Source: Anaerolineae bacterium CG2_30_64_16 (GTDB lineage: Bacteria; Chloroflexota; Anaerolineae; CG2-30-64-16). Taken from it: 30,095 nt of DNA. Under the pieces are notes generated by a model. That model saw only the letters and a program-made list of their open reading frames with translations, was not told the DNA's origin and ran no database searches. Every line of letters begins with the position of its first letter. Positions within the stretch are counted from its first letter, which is position 1. A program made the translations under genes and the position numbers. This document shows positions 15,129 to 23,656 of the stretch, piece by piece. Where the stretch lies: the NCBI GenBank assembly GCA_001871755.1, contig MNXL01000151.1, positions 1 through 30,095 of the forward strand, in the 5' to 3' direction.

Positions 15129-16274
15129 CTACCTCGACGCTTTCACGCCGCTGCCGGCCAACGCCCGCTTGACCTCGGCGAGCACGGCCCGTTCATCTAC
15201 CATTGTGATGTCACCCGCCGTTTCCTGCACCAGGATGCCGTGCGCCGCGCCCCACTGGACCGCGGTTGCCAGGTCTTTGCCCTTGAGCAGCGCGGCCAGC
15301 ACGCCCGACATAAACGAATCGCCGCCGCCGGTGCGGTCACCGATGGGGACATTGGTGCGCAGCGGCGCAGTGTAGAAAGTGTCTGCCGCGGTGTCGTAGA
15401 GCGCGACGCCCCAGTCGATGGTGTCGGCGCTGGTAGCCCCGCGCCACTGCGTACCGATCAGGCTCAGGTTGGGGAAGTCGTGCGCTACCTGTCGCACGGT
15501 CCCCTTGTAGGCTTCGAGCCATTCGTCGAACGGCGTCCTGGACGAAACCTTCGTCTCGTAGCCCAGCGCGTCGTGCAGGTCCGAGTCGTTGCCCACCAGG
15601 AAGCTCAGGTAGGGCGCGATGGTCTGGTTGATCTGGCGGGCGCGGGCCTTGTTCGGTTCGACCTTTGAGCGATAGTTGAGGTCGGCCGCGACGAAGGCGC
15701 CGTGCTCGTTGGCCTTCTTCACTCCTTCGATCGCCAGGCCGGCCGAGGTCGGCGAGATGAGGGTGTAGATGCCGCCCGTGTTGAAGACGCGTACCCCTTC
15801 TTTGCCGAACAGCGGATCCCAGTCGAAATCGCCCTCACGCAGTTCGCGCACAGCCGTGTGGCCGCGATAGTAGAGGGTGTCGGAAGGGATCACCCCCTTG
15901 CCGACATAGGTGAAGTTGATGCCGTTCATCAGGGTCCCCTTCTGATCGGTAGAGAAGCGGGAGCCGTCGTTCCTGGTGTTGAACCAGATGATCTTGCCGG
16001 TGTCCACACCGGCCGTGCGCAGTTGATTGCGAATGTTCTTGCCGATGTGGTCGTCAACCAGCGCGGTCAGCACGGCCGTGCGTAGGCCGAAGGTGTAGGC
16101 CAGCCCGCACGCGACGTTGGTCTCGCCGCCGCCCTGGAAGATGCGCATCTGGCGTGCCAGCGCGGTGGGCACGTCGAACGGGTCGAAGCGCAGCATCACC
16201 TCGCCCAACGCCACGCCGTCGTAGCGGCACTCGGCCGCGGGTTTGATCTCTCTGTAGGTTACGATTTGGATCAC
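15129..16274 (-). CDS. PfkB-family carbohydrate kinase, divergent copy 3
   Basis: A 381-residue ribokinase-family kinase, longer than the two at 3768 and 5300 and clearly a different branch. ALGEVMLRFDP (22-32) and FQGGGETNVACGLAYTFG (46-63) form the substrate side. GDRTGGGDSFMSG (312-324) is the ATP/catalytic signature with Asp319 as base. KDG kinase or fructoselysine/5-keto-gluconate-type kinase activity is possible; 2-keto-3-deoxygluconate is my first guess because of the neighbours. It begins with GTG at 16274, preceded by GGAG nine bases upstream. An IS605-like hairpin lies between it and the LDH2-type gene upstream. Confidence 0.82.
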   Translation of the reverse strand: MIQIVTYREIKPAAECRYDGVALGEVMLRFDPFDVPTALARQMRIFQGGGETNVACGLAYTFGLRTAVLTALVDDHIGKNIRNQLRTAGVDTGKIIWFNTRNDGSRFSTDQKGTLMNGINFTYVGKGVIPSDTLYYRGHTAVRELREGDFDWDPLFGKEGVRVFNTGGIYTLISPTSAGLAIEGVKKANEHGAFVAADLNYRSKVEPNKARARQINQTIAPYLSFLVGNDSDLHDALGYETKVSSRTPFDEWLEAYKGTVRQVAHDFPNLSLIGTQWRGATSADTIDWGVALYDTAADTFYTAPLRTNVPIGDRTGGGDSFMSGVLAALLKGKDLATAVQWGAAHGILVQETAGDITMVDERAVLAEVKRALAGSGVKASR

Positions 16275-16314
16275 GTGTCAGTCTCCGAGAATTTGTGCGT
16301 GTGGTTGTGGAACA

Positions 16315-16334
16315 CCACGGCCTGAACGCCGTGG
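16315..16334. repeat. Hairpin resembling an IS200/IS605 terminal palindrome
   Basis: CCACGGC (16315-16321) pairs with GCCGTGG (16328-16334) around CTGAAC. It stands directly against the stop codon (16337-16339) of the dehydrogenase gene. In form, a GC-rich stem with a short loop next to a TTTA stretch, it resembles the end hairpins of IS200/IS605 elements. It may be a solo relic; a terminator role is possible because TTTATAG lies on one side, but that side is upstream for the minus-strand genes. Confidence 0.4.
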
Positions 16335-16336
16335 CT

Positions 16337-17419
16337 TTATAGCTTCAGATTGAATTCTTCGGGATCCAGCCCCACGTCCTCTGCCAGCCCGCGCAGGCTG
16401 GCGATGACATCGGCCGGCAGGGCGATACCTTCTGTCAGCGCCCTGTCTCGCTTCTCCCACTCGATCTCGCCGGGCAGGTAGATGCGGTCAGCGCCCCTGG
16501 CGAGCGGCGCGGCGTGAATCTCGCGGATCATGCCGTCCATGCGCGCCTTGAATTCGTCGAGCGGCATCATCTGGCCGATGTCAATCGCAATGAAGGCGTG
16601 CCCTTCGTCCGTCGGTTCCGGGTCGTCCAATACCCAACTCTTCACACCGCTCATGATCGCCGCGCCGGTGAGCACTGCGCTGAGGATCTCCACCAGGACT
16701 GCCAGGCCATAACCTTTGTGCCCGGCCATCGGCAACTGGGCGCCCCTGGCCGGGTACTGGCCGGGATCGGTCGTGGGCAGCCCTTCGTCGTCCACCAACC
16801 ACCCTTTGGGGATCTGTTTGCCCAACGCCCTGGCCGCGAAGATCTTGGTGGCGGCCACCGCGCTGGTGGCGATGTCCAGGAAGACTGGTCGCTCCGTGCC
16901 GGCCGGCGCGGCGTAGGCGATCGGGTTCGTGCCCATGATTTTGCTCCGGCCACCCGGCACGGTCATGCACGGGTCCACATTGCACATGGCCAGGCCGATC
17001 ATGTCGTGTTGGCCGGCCAGGTTGGCGTAGAAGCCGGCCGCGCCGAAGTGGCTGCTGTGCTTCACGCCGACAAAGCCGATGCCGCATGCCTTTGCCTTCT
17101 GCATCGCCAGCTCCATCAAGCGATATGATACCGCCGGCGGCATGGCGTAGTGCGCGTCCACGATGGCCCACGCCGGCCCTTCCGCCGCGATTTCTTCGTG
17201 CGCCGTCGCGCTCAGCCGGCCAGTGCGAATATTATTCAACAGGCCGCGCAGTTGTCGCGTGCCGTGTGTGAAGGTACCCAGCGTGTCGGTCGTGACGAGG
17301 ACTTCGGCGGTCAGCCGGGCGTCCTCTTCGTTGAGGCCGGAGATGCGCATCGCCTCGATGCAGAACGCGGCCAGGTCTTGCGGTGCGACTTTCATTCCAG
17401 ATACAGCCATTGTCTCCAT
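16337..17419 (-). CDS. LDH2/MDH2-family NAD(P)-dependent oxidoreductase
   Basis: The 360-residue protein belongs to the malate/L-lactate/ureidoglycolate/sulfolactate dehydrogenase type-2 family, which is unrelated to classical Rossmann LDH. Family motifs are THGTRQL (51-57), VKHSSHFGAAGFYA (119-132) with the catalytic His, GTNPIAYAAPA (163-173), and GHKGYGLAVLVEIL (233-246). It oxidises or reduces a 2-hydroxy/2-keto acid; related enzymes act on L-malate, L-lactate, 2,3-diketo-L-gulonate and keto-deoxy acids. ATG 17419 is preceded by GAGGGGGCGCTC, so the 13 codons upstream are left out. It could reduce an SDR or epimerase product; the substrate is undetermined. Confidence 0.85.
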   Translation of the reverse strand: METMAVSGMKVAPQDLAAFCIEAMRISGLNEEDARLTAEVLVTTDTLGTFTHGTRQLRGLLNNIRTGRLSATAHEEIAAEGPAWAIVDAHYAMPPAVSYRLMELAMQKAKACGIGFVGVKHSSHFGAAGFYANLAGQHDMIGLAMCNVDPCMTVPGGRSKIMGTNPIAYAAPAGTERPVFLDIATSAVAATKIFAARALGKQIPKGWLVDDEGLPTTDPGQYPARGAQLPMAGHKGYGLAVLVEILSAVLTGAAIMSGVKSWVLDDPEPTDEGHAFIAIDIGQMMPLDEFKARMDGMIREIHAAPLARGADRIYLPGEIEWEKRDRALTEGIALPADVIASLRGLAEDVGLDPEEFNLKL

Positions 17420-17504
17420 GAGCGCCCCCTCTTGTAAATCGCGTCTGTGGATTATCACCCTAAGCGCAATGCGGTTCAGATAAGACAGCGGAGGCGGCTC
17501 CCGG

Positions 17505-18290
17505 TCACCAGATCGTCGTCCCGCCGTCCATCACCACCAGGCTGCCGGTCACGAAGGACGAGGCGGGCGAGGCCAGGTACACGACCAGACCCTTGATCTC
17601 CTCTTCCTCCCCGTAACGCTTCATGGGCGTGTTGGTGATGATCCGCTCCATGATCTCCGGATACTTGCGGCTGGCCGCGGTTTGTGCGGTGAGCATGGCG
17701 CCAGGCGCGATCGCGTTGACCCGGACACCGTATGGCGCCCAGTCGGCGGCCATGCCGCGGGTCAACTGGGCGACACCGGCTTTGGCGACGCAGTATGGCA
17801 CGTTATGCCGGGGTGCGATGTTGCTGATCACCAGCGAGTTGATCGACGCCATGTTGATGATGACGCCACCCGCGCCGCGCTCGATCATGTGCTGCGCCAC
17901 GCGTTTGCCGACGTAGAACATGGACGACAGGTTGGTGTCGAGCATGCGCCGCCAGGCGTCGTCGGGCTCCTCTTGCAGCGCCAGGCCATCCGACGACATG
18001 CCGGCGTTGTTCACCAGGATGTCAATTTTACCCAATCGCTCTGCCACCTGACCAATGAACGCCTCGATCTCGTCGGCGCGGGTGACGTCTACCCTGCCGA
18101 AGAGCGTTCGGCGGCCCAGCACGGCCAATTCCGTCGCGGTGCGCCGGCCTTCTTCCTCCAGCAGATCGCAGATCGCCACGTCGGCGCCGGCCTCGACCAG
18201 CGCCAGCGCCATTTGTCGGCCCAGCCCGCGCGCCCCGCCGGTGACGATAGCGACCTGGCCGGTAAGATTGAAGAGGTCGAGTACGCTCAT
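17505..18290 (-). CDS. SDR-family oxidoreductase
   Basis: A 261-residue classical SDR with all hallmarks: TGGARGLG at 17-24, NNAG at 94-97, Ser149 of NMAS, and Tyr166-CVA-Lys170. Asp42 after the second strand (ICDLLEE) favours NAD over NADP. It likely oxidises or reduces a hydroxyl of a sugar acid; gluconate 5-dehydrogenase-like and KduD-like enzymes have this layout. ATG 18290 has GGAG seven bases upstream and overlaps the stop of the transaldolase-like gene (ATGA at 18287-18290), so the two are translationally coupled. Confidence 0.88.
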   Translation of the reverse strand: MSVLDLFNLTGQVAIVTGGARGLGRQMALALVEAGADVAICDLLEEEGRRTATELAVLGRRTLFGRVDVTRADEIEAFIGQVAERLGKIDILVNNAGMSSDGLALQEEPDDAWRRMLDTNLSSMFYVGKRVAQHMIERGAGGVIINMASINSLVISNIAPRHNVPYCVAKAGVAQLTRGMAADWAPYGVRVNAIAPGAMLTAQTAASRKYPEIMERIITNTPMKRYGEEEEIKGLVVYLASPASSFVTGSLVVMDGGTTIW

Positions 18291-18961
18291 AGAAGCTCCG
18301 GCCACGTCTTGTCTCCGAACGTCCCCCGCCAGCTCTTCAGGAAGCCGTTCATGCGAGCCTCAGTGAAGGAGTGCTCGTAAAGCAGGCGCATGAACTCCAT
18401 CCGCATCGTGCAGATGTCGGCGCCGGCCACGGCGATCTCGCCGAAAAGCCGCGGGTAGCGGCCGCAGGCGAGGATCTTCGTCTTGAAGCCGTAGTTGTCG
18501 TAGATCTTGCGCACGGGCGCGATCATGTCGTGCGCCGTGTCCTCGGCCTGATCCAGCGGGCCATTGAAGATCGCGGCGACGTCGGCGCCGACCTTGGCGG
18601 CCAGGTACGCCTGCGCAAGGGAGGCGATCGCGGTCACCGCCAAACGCAGGTCGGGCTGCTCCTGCTTGAGCTGTTGGAGCGCCTGCAGGCCCGCGATGCT
18701 GGCCGGTAGCTTGACGATGATGCGGTCCGAGAAGGCATGCAGCCAGCGCGCCTGGCGGATCATCGGCGCGGGGTCGTGCCAGCCGATCACCTGCGCGAAC
18801 ACCGGCCCCGGCGACGCGTCCACGACTCCGCGCAAGGTCTTTTCCATGTCCGGCCCGGCCGCGGAGATCAGGCCGGGGTTGGTCGTCACGCCCGCAAGCA
18901 GGCCCCATGAGCGGGCTTCCAGGATTTCTTTGGGGTTGGAACTGTCGAGAAAAAGGTCCAT
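18287..18961 (-). CDS. Transaldolase-family protein (fructose-6-phosphate aldolase-like)
   Basis: At 224 residues it matches the short FSA/TalC branch of the transaldolase family. It opens with FLDSSNPKEI and carries GVTTNPGLI (24-32), DRIIVKLPAS (79-88) with the Schiff-base Lys84, AVTAIASLAQAYLAAKVGAD, and FGEIAVAGADICTM near the end. Such enzymes cleave or form aldols using dihydroxyacetone (FSA) or transfer dihydroxyacetone units. TTGGAG overlaps the upstream stop and lies about nine bases before ATG. It is six bases after the epimerase gene and overlaps the SDR gene, so it acts in the same pathway segment. The C-terminal tail is typical of the short branch; the substrate is uncertain. Confidence 0.85.
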   Translation of the reverse strand: MDLFLDSSNPKEILEARSWGLLAGVTTNPGLISAAGPDMEKTLRGVVDASPGPVFAQVIGWHDPAPMIRQARWLHAFSDRIIVKLPASIAGLQALQQLKQEQPDLRLAVTAIASLAQAYLAAKVGADVAAIFNGPLDQAEDTAHDMIAPVRKIYDNYGFKTKILACGRYPRLFGEIAVAGADICTMRMEFMRLLYEHSFTEARMNGFLKSWRGTFGDKTWPELL

Positions 18962-18967
18962 GATGGG

Positions 18968-20782
18968 CTACTCCAAATCAGGATGTGACAGCCAGAGATC
19001 ATCCGCCAACTCGAGCAAATAGCCGGTGATGCACTCCTGGTACGCCCGATAAAATGCTGGTGACAGGGCGTAGAACTCCTCGCGGCAGATGAATTGCCCG
19101 TCGGGATCACGCCGCCCGACGAACGCAAAGCTGAAATTATGGAACAGCGCGTCGTGCGACGAAGGCCTGGCCGTATCCGACCGCTGGATGCACCCCGCCG
19201 CGAACGCCGAGCCGGCGGCGGCTTCGCGCTGTGCGTACGCCAGCGCATCGTCCCACCAGCGGCGGAACAGCTCGGGATGGTGCTCGGCCAGCACTTCGGC
19301 GAAGAGCAGTTGCAGGTTGGGCGACACCTTGAAGTGGTTGCGTCCCCCTGTTGCGCGGCCGATGGCCTGCCGTGCGGCCGCGCTCAGGTCGTCGCCCGAA
19401 TGGAAGTCGGCCATGACGCCGAAGTGCTCGGCGATACCGCACAGGCTGCGGGCCCGCGCCTCGAAGCCGGCCAGGCCGTCCGCCCCGCGGTAGTCGGTGC
19501 CCTTTTCCACGCCGAAGTTGGGCGCGACGTGGGTCAGCGGTATGCCGCGGCGTCGCGCCTCGAGCAATACGAAGATCAGTTCCGCCTCCGAGGTGAGGCA
19601 GTCAAAGGTGGGCACGTCGTTCGGGTGCTCATCGATGCTCAATTCAAGATCGAATGGGACACCCTCCTTCAGGCTGCAAAGGTACTCATACAGCACCCCT
19701 ACGGCGTCCAGCGCAATCCCATACTTCCCGACCAGACGACGGAGGTCGGCATAATCGGGACGATAGTCGAAGCTGCCGACCCGGCGCGGCTGCTGATGAT
19801 AAGCCAGGAGGTCTTGCAGGCCGGACAGGCTTCCCAGATCTGCCTGATCTGGACTCCCGGCCAGCGCGCTGTAATCCAGCACATCGGACACGTCGAGCGT
19901 GTAGAACGAGTAGTAAGGCGTGGCATCCAGCAGTCGCTTTGCCCGTGCCAGACCATCAGCCCCGCGCTTGACCTGGATGTGGTCAGCGTCGGCGCCGTAA
20001 CCGGGCAGACCCGAAGGGTTTTCGGAAACCCTTCGGGTCTTGAGCGCATCCAGCACGCCCGCCACCCACAGCCCTTCGTACGAGCTGCCGGTGTACCCAG
20101 TCTCGATGGCCCCAAAACCGAAGGCGATGTTCTTCTCGGCCGGCCGGCCCTCGATCAGCGTCTCCAGGAAGTTCAGCTCGCGTACCGAATTCTGGATGGC
20201 GTTGGCCGCAAAGCCGCCCTGCGCCATCGCCTGCCAGATCGCGGGCCACACTGCGGTCGTCATACGCGTGCCGATGCCGAGCCGCGGCGCCGGTCCCAAC
20301 GCCCGTGGCCCCTTGTCCGGGGCAACCAGGCGAAAGAAGCGGTCGATGACTGGGGCAGCGGTGGAATACAGAGCAAGCGCGGTAGATGATAGATCGTTGA
20401 TGGCCGATGGAGTTACCATCACTGCCCCTGGTATGACCTTGTGACCGATAGGCGCTCCCAGGACCGATTCATCGACGTACGATCCGATTGCCAGGAAGAC
20501 CTGCTGTTCATCCGCCAGGCTCGCCAGGCAGTAGAACGTGCCCTCATGCCAGGCGAGCGAGGGTGCGTGGAGCACAAAGCCGGGGTCGGCAGGCAAGGAC
20601 GCGCCGCTCGCAGCGGCTTCTATCAGCGCCATCCAGCAGGTGTCATCCACTGTCTGCACAGCGGCCCAGGCGGCATCCCGATCCCATGTCGCCGTGTCGA
20701 GGATACCCGGACTCAACGCCGGGTTGATCTCAAGGTTGCCAAATCTCATCCGCTTACCAGTTTGCATTTTGAGTTCATCCAT
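18968..20782 (-). CDS. Tagaturonate epimerase family protein (UxaE-like)
   Basis: This is about 604 residues long. I recognise it as similar to the D-tagaturonate/D-fructuronate 3-epimerase UxaE of Thermotoga-type hexuronate pathways. Supporting features are FDLELSIDEHPNDVPTF, the THVAPNFGVEKGTDYRG segment, ADFHSGDDLSAAARQAIGRA and HFKVSPNLQLLFAEVL in the C-terminal half; these carry several conserved His, Asp and Glu residues. It would convert galacturonate-derived tagaturonate into fructuronate. I place the start at ATG 20782, overlapping the SDR stop by eight bases; GTG 20785 and ATG 20767 are alternatives and no strong ribosome site decides. A palindrome inserted in frame (20007-20040) encodes residues about 248-259. 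Family assignment is fairly sure, exact substrate less so. Confidence 0.7.
   Translation of the reverse strand: MDELKMQTGKRMRFGNLEINPALSPGILDTATWDRDAAWAAVQTVDDTCWMALIEAAASGASLPADPGFVLHAPSLAWHEGTFYCLASLADEQQVFLAIGSYVDESVLGAPIGHKVIPGAVMVTPSAINDLSSTALALYSTAAPVIDRFFRLVAPDKGPRALGPAPRLGIGTRMTTAVWPAIWQAMAQGGFAANAIQNSVRELNFLETLIEGRPAEKNIAFGFGAIETGYTGSSYEGLWVAGVLDALKTRRVSENPSGLPGYGADADHIQVKRGADGLARAKRLLDATPYYSFYTLDVSDVLDYSALAGSPDQADLGSLSGLQDLLAYHQQPRRVGSFDYRPDYADLRRLVGKYGIALDAVGVLYEYLCSLKEGVPFDLELSIDEHPNDVPTFDCLTSEAELIFVLLEARRRGIPLTHVAPNFGVEKGTDYRGADGLAGFEARARSLCGIAEHFGVMADFHSGDDLSAAARQAIGRATGGRNHFKVSPNLQLLFAEVLAEHHPELFRRWWDDALAYAQREAAAGSAFAAGCIQRSDTARPSSHDALFHNFSFAFVGRRDPDGQFICREEFYALSPAFYRAYQECITGYLLELADDLWLSHPDLE
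20007..20040. repeat. Perfect 15-bp palindrome inside the epimerase gene
   Basis: AGACCCGAAGGGTTT (20007-20021) is exactly complementary to AAACCCTTCGGGTCT (20026-20040), loop TCGG. Each arm also folds on itself (ACCC-GAA-GGGT and ACCC-TTC-GGGT). On the minus strand it reads in frame as KTRRVSENPSGL-like sequence between VLDALK and PGYGADADH. There is no stop or shift, so the host gene is intact with a short insertion. Confidence 0.75.
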
Positions 20783-21617
20783 CACTTTGCGCCTGCTGCT
20801 CCGGCAGCGCCATCTTGGCGGTCAGGCCGCCGTCGAAATAGAGCACCGAGCCGGTCATAAATTCGGACGCGTCCGACACCAGATAGACGGCCAGATAGCC
20901 GACTTCCTCAGGCAGGCCGACGCGACCCCAGGGCACAAGCCTGTTTCCGGCCTCCCGCGTGTAGCCCGGCAATTTGCGCCAGTAGCTGGGCACTTCAATG
21001 GTGCCGGGGGCCAGCACATTGGCGCGGATGTGCATCGGCAGCAGTTCGACCGCCAGCGCGCGGGTGAACGCGTTGATTGCGCCCTTGGTGCCGGCGTAGA
21101 CCGAGTGCCCCGGACAACCCAAGGTCGCATGCACCGATGAAATGTTGACGATACTGCCGCCGGCCCAGTAGGTGTCGGGATCACGCCGCTGCAACTCACG
21201 CCCGCGTTCGACCATGTGGCGCACCGCCTGCTGCGCGCAGAAGAACTGGCCACGGATGTTCAGGTCGTAGCTGTGGTCGAACTGTTCCTCGGTCACATCC
21301 AGGAAGTTGATCGTCGTGGTGATGCCGGCGTTGTTCACCAGGCCATCCAGCCCCCCCAGGAAGGCGGCTGCTTCGTCTACCACCCGGCGGCAATCGGCGA
21401 TGACGCCCAGGTCACCCTGGATGGCGATGGCGCGGCGGCCCAGTGCCGCGATCTGGCCGACAGCTTCCAGCGCGCCTTCCGCGCTGCGGCTGTAGTGCAA
21501 CGCCACATCGGCGCCCATCTGTGCCAACGTCAGCGCGATGCCCCGGCCGATGCCTGTGCCCGCGCCGGTGACGAGAACCAGTTTGCCGTTAAGACAGCAT
21601 GGGTTGTACATAGGCAT
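20775..21617 (-). CDS. SDR-family oxidoreductase
   Basis: The 280-residue classical SDR starts at ATG 21617 with GAGGACGAA directly upstream; the frame continues upstream only through the AOR tail. Motifs are TGAGTGIG (17-24), NNAG (95-98), NISSVHA (158-164) and Tyr174-AGT-Lys178. The residue after strand two is not an Asp (LHYSRSAEGA), which suggests NADP use. A long loop before the active site (RGRELQRRDPDTYWAGG) is an unusual extension. It begins eight bases after the AOR stop and overlaps the epimerase start, so AOR, SDR and epimerase are expected to be made together. Confidence 0.88.
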   Translation of the reverse strand: MPMYNPCCLNGKLVLVTGAGTGIGRGIALTLAQMGADVALHYSRSAEGALEAVGQIAALGRRAIAIQGDLGVIADCRRVVDEAAAFLGGLDGLVNNAGITTTINFLDVTEEQFDHSYDLNIRGQFFCAQQAVRHMVERGRELQRRDPDTYWAGGSIVNISSVHATLGCPGHSVYAGTKGAINAFTRALAVELLPMHIRANVLAPGTIEVPSYWRKLPGYTREAGNRLVPWGRVGLPEEVGYLAVYLVSDASEFMTGSVLYFDGGLTAKMALPEQQAQSDG

Positions 21618-21625
21618 TTCGTCCT

Positions 21626-23641
21626 CTAGACCTTCGAGGTCTCCGAGACCTCGAAGGTCTCCTTGATCAACCCGCGCTTCGTCAACTCCTCGGCCACGTC
21701 CGCCAGCCCCAGCTCCTTCAGCTTCGCCACGGTGGGTCGGCCGGTCGCCACATCCCACCCTCGCAAGACATAGTATTCGTCCATCAACTTGCTGAACTTA
21801 TCGCGATCCAGCCCTACCCCTTTGCCAATGTACGGGTTGACCCAGTTCTCGATGGCCGAAAAATGGGGGATGACCATCTCGTCCACGGCCCTGGAGCGGT
21901 CCCAGTTGCGAATTTGTACTGCCCGTTCCAGGTTGAAGACCCGCTCGGCCATCCCCTCGAATTCGACCTCGCTGATCTCCATGCCGGTCGCCAGGCGGAA
22001 CATGTGATACTCGAACGACGGCCCTGGCATACCGTTCTCGGCGCGGGCAAAATGGTCCGCCGTCTTGTTGCTGTAGATGCGCGGGTAGGCCTGATCGTCT
22101 ACCGTCACGCTGTCCTTGATGATGCTCCGGTGGCCGTGCCAGACCGCCGGGATCGCCTTGGCCTCGTAGCCCGAGGTCGGGTGCGCTGCCTGTCGGGTAC
22201 CGTATACATTTGCGGCCACATCGGCGATCGTCTCCCAACCCAGCCCGCCGTCCGGCGAAAACATGGGCGACCAATTCATGATGTTCTGGGCGTAGCCGTG
22301 CCCGCTCGCCATCGGATCGCGCGTGCCCATGGCCCACTGAAGTGCCGTCACCAGCCAATAGGGAAAGACGATGATGTTGATCTTGTCGCCGTGGCCGTCC
22401 CAATGGCCGGCGAACCCCCAGGCGGTGAAGAATTCTGGGATCAGCTCCTCACCCACACCTAAGATCCTGGCGGCGCGCACACACCCTTCGGCCAACGCAG
22501 CGCCGCTCCCCTGGCGGAAAACGATCTTGCGAAACAACGAATCCCACCAGTGCGCCGAATTGAGATCCACAGCCGCGCCGTCGAAGTCCTTCAGCAAGCC
22601 CTCGCGGTAGCACTTCCGCAGCCACGGCGCCATGCCGAGGCCGAGCTCCCAATGGTTGATGCCGTAGTCCTGGCTGATCTGGGCCAGCTCGAAGCCGCCC
22701 TCGAAGCCGACATTCCAGTCGTAATAGGTTCCCGGCGCGCCGCCCAGCAGCGAGCTTTCGCAGACGACCATGCCGGTGTATTTTCGGTTCGGATAGACCA
22801 CGCCGGGGACGTTGATGTAGTAGCGACTGAGCCGGCAGATCGGGTTGACGCACCCCTGGCTGCACGCGACGAACCGTTGACCGAACTCGCGCTTCAGGTC
22901 GGGGTCCAATGTGCTCCACTTCGGGCAGCCGCTGGGCGCGTGCATCTCTTTGGCGATTTGCCGCGTGCACTCAGAGAACGCCTCGGGATCGGCAATGGGG
23001 ATCCCGCCGGTGCCGCGCACGGCAATCGCCTTGAGCCGCTTGGCGCCCATCACCGCGCCGAAGCCGCCCTGTCCCGCGGCCGAGGCGGTGCCGGTCGCGA
23101 TGATCGCGATGCGGTTGCAGTTTTCTCCCGCCTGGCCGATGGCCAGCGTCCGCACGTCCGGGCCGTGCTCAGCCGCCAGGCGCTCTTGCGTCTCGAACGT
23201 GCCCTTGCCCCACAGCTCCCTCGCGTCGCGCAGCCTGGTCTTGTCGTTTTCCACCCACAGATAGACCGGTCTGTCCGAGGCCCCCTGCACCACGATCGCG
23301 TCGTAGCCGGCATATTTGAGGGTCGGTCCCCAGTAGTTGCCGATACTGGAATAGGAGAACCACTCGCAGGGATAGGCCTGCGGACTCAAAGTGCACACCG
23401 TTGCCCGGCCCGAGTTCGGTGCGGAGGTGCCGGTCAGCGGGCCGGCACTCACGATCAGGCGGTTCTCCGGGTCGAAGGGCTTGACGCCCGCGGGGATCTC
23501 ATCCCAGGCGATGCGCGCCCCGATGCCCCGCCCGCCGATGTATTGCCGGCCATACTCTACCGAGGGTTCGGTCCAGATTTTGCCGGTGCTCAGATCGACG
23601 CGCAGAAGCTTGCCTGCCCAGCCACCGGTTTTTTTTGCCAT
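21626..23641 (-). CDS. Aldehyde:ferredoxin oxidoreductase family (AOR, tungsten/molybdenum)
   Basis: A 671-residue AOR-family enzyme of the cytoplasm, expected to bind a bis-pterin W or Mo cofactor and oxidise an aldehyde to an acid with ferredoxin. N-terminal family blocks are present: LLRVDLSTGKI, YIGGRGIGARI (34-44), GPLTGTSAPNSGRA (67-80) and GQGGFGAVMGAKRLKAIAVRG (190-210, quoted in part). The iron-sulfur cysteines are unusual: Cys260-x3-Cys264-x4-Cys269 instead of CxxCxxxC. The place where the fourth Cys is expected near the C-terminus reads DSVTVDDQAYPRI (510-522), with none. The last 11 residues and the stop come from a perfect palindrome (21628-21660). ATG has AGGAGG eight to nine bases upstream. 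A ferredoxin gene precedes it by 15 bases. Confidence 0.88.
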   Translation of the reverse strand: MAKKTGGWAGKLLRVDLSTGKIWTEPSVEYGRQYIGGRGIGARIAWDEIPAGVKPFDPENRLIVSAGPLTGTSAPNSGRATVCTLSPQAYPCEWFSYSSIGNYWGPTLKYAGYDAIVVQGASDRPVYLWVENDKTRLRDARELWGKGTFETQERLAAEHGPDVRTLAIGQAGENCNRIAIIATGTASAAGQGGFGAVMGAKRLKAIAVRGTGGIPIADPEAFSECTRQIAKEMHAPSGCPKWSTLDPDLKREFGQRFVACSQGCVNPICRLSRYYINVPGVVYPNRKYTGMVVCESSLLGGAPGTYYDWNVGFEGGFELAQISQDYGINHWELGLGMAPWLRKCYREGLLKDFDGAAVDLNSAHWWDSLFRKIVFRQGSGAALAEGCVRAARILGVGEELIPEFFTAWGFAGHWDGHGDKINIIVFPYWLVTALQWAMGTRDPMASGHGYAQNIMNWSPMFSPDGGLGWETIADVAANVYGTRQAAHPTSGYEAKAIPAVWHGHRSIIKDSVTVDDQAYPRIYSNKTADHFARAENGMPGPSFEYHMFRLATGMEISEVEFEGMAERVFNLERAVQIRNWDRSRAVDEMVIPHFSAIENWVNPYIGKGVGLDRDKFSKLMDEYYVLRGWDVATGRPTVAKLKELGLADVAEELTKRGLIKETFEVSETSKV
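21628..21660. repeat. Perfect 15-bp palindrome forming the AOR C-terminus
   Basis: AGACCTTCGAGGTCT (21628-21642) is exactly complementary to AGACCTCGAAGGTCT (21646-21660), loop CCG. Each arm is itself a hairpin (AGACCT-TCG-AGGTCT). On the minus strand it codes for ETFEVSETSKV and ends with the first base of the TAG stop codon complement at 21628. It therefore supplies the protein's tail and could also act in the mRNA between AOR and the SDR start eight bases on. Confidence 0.75.
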
Positions 23642-23656
23642 GATCGGCCTCCTCCC

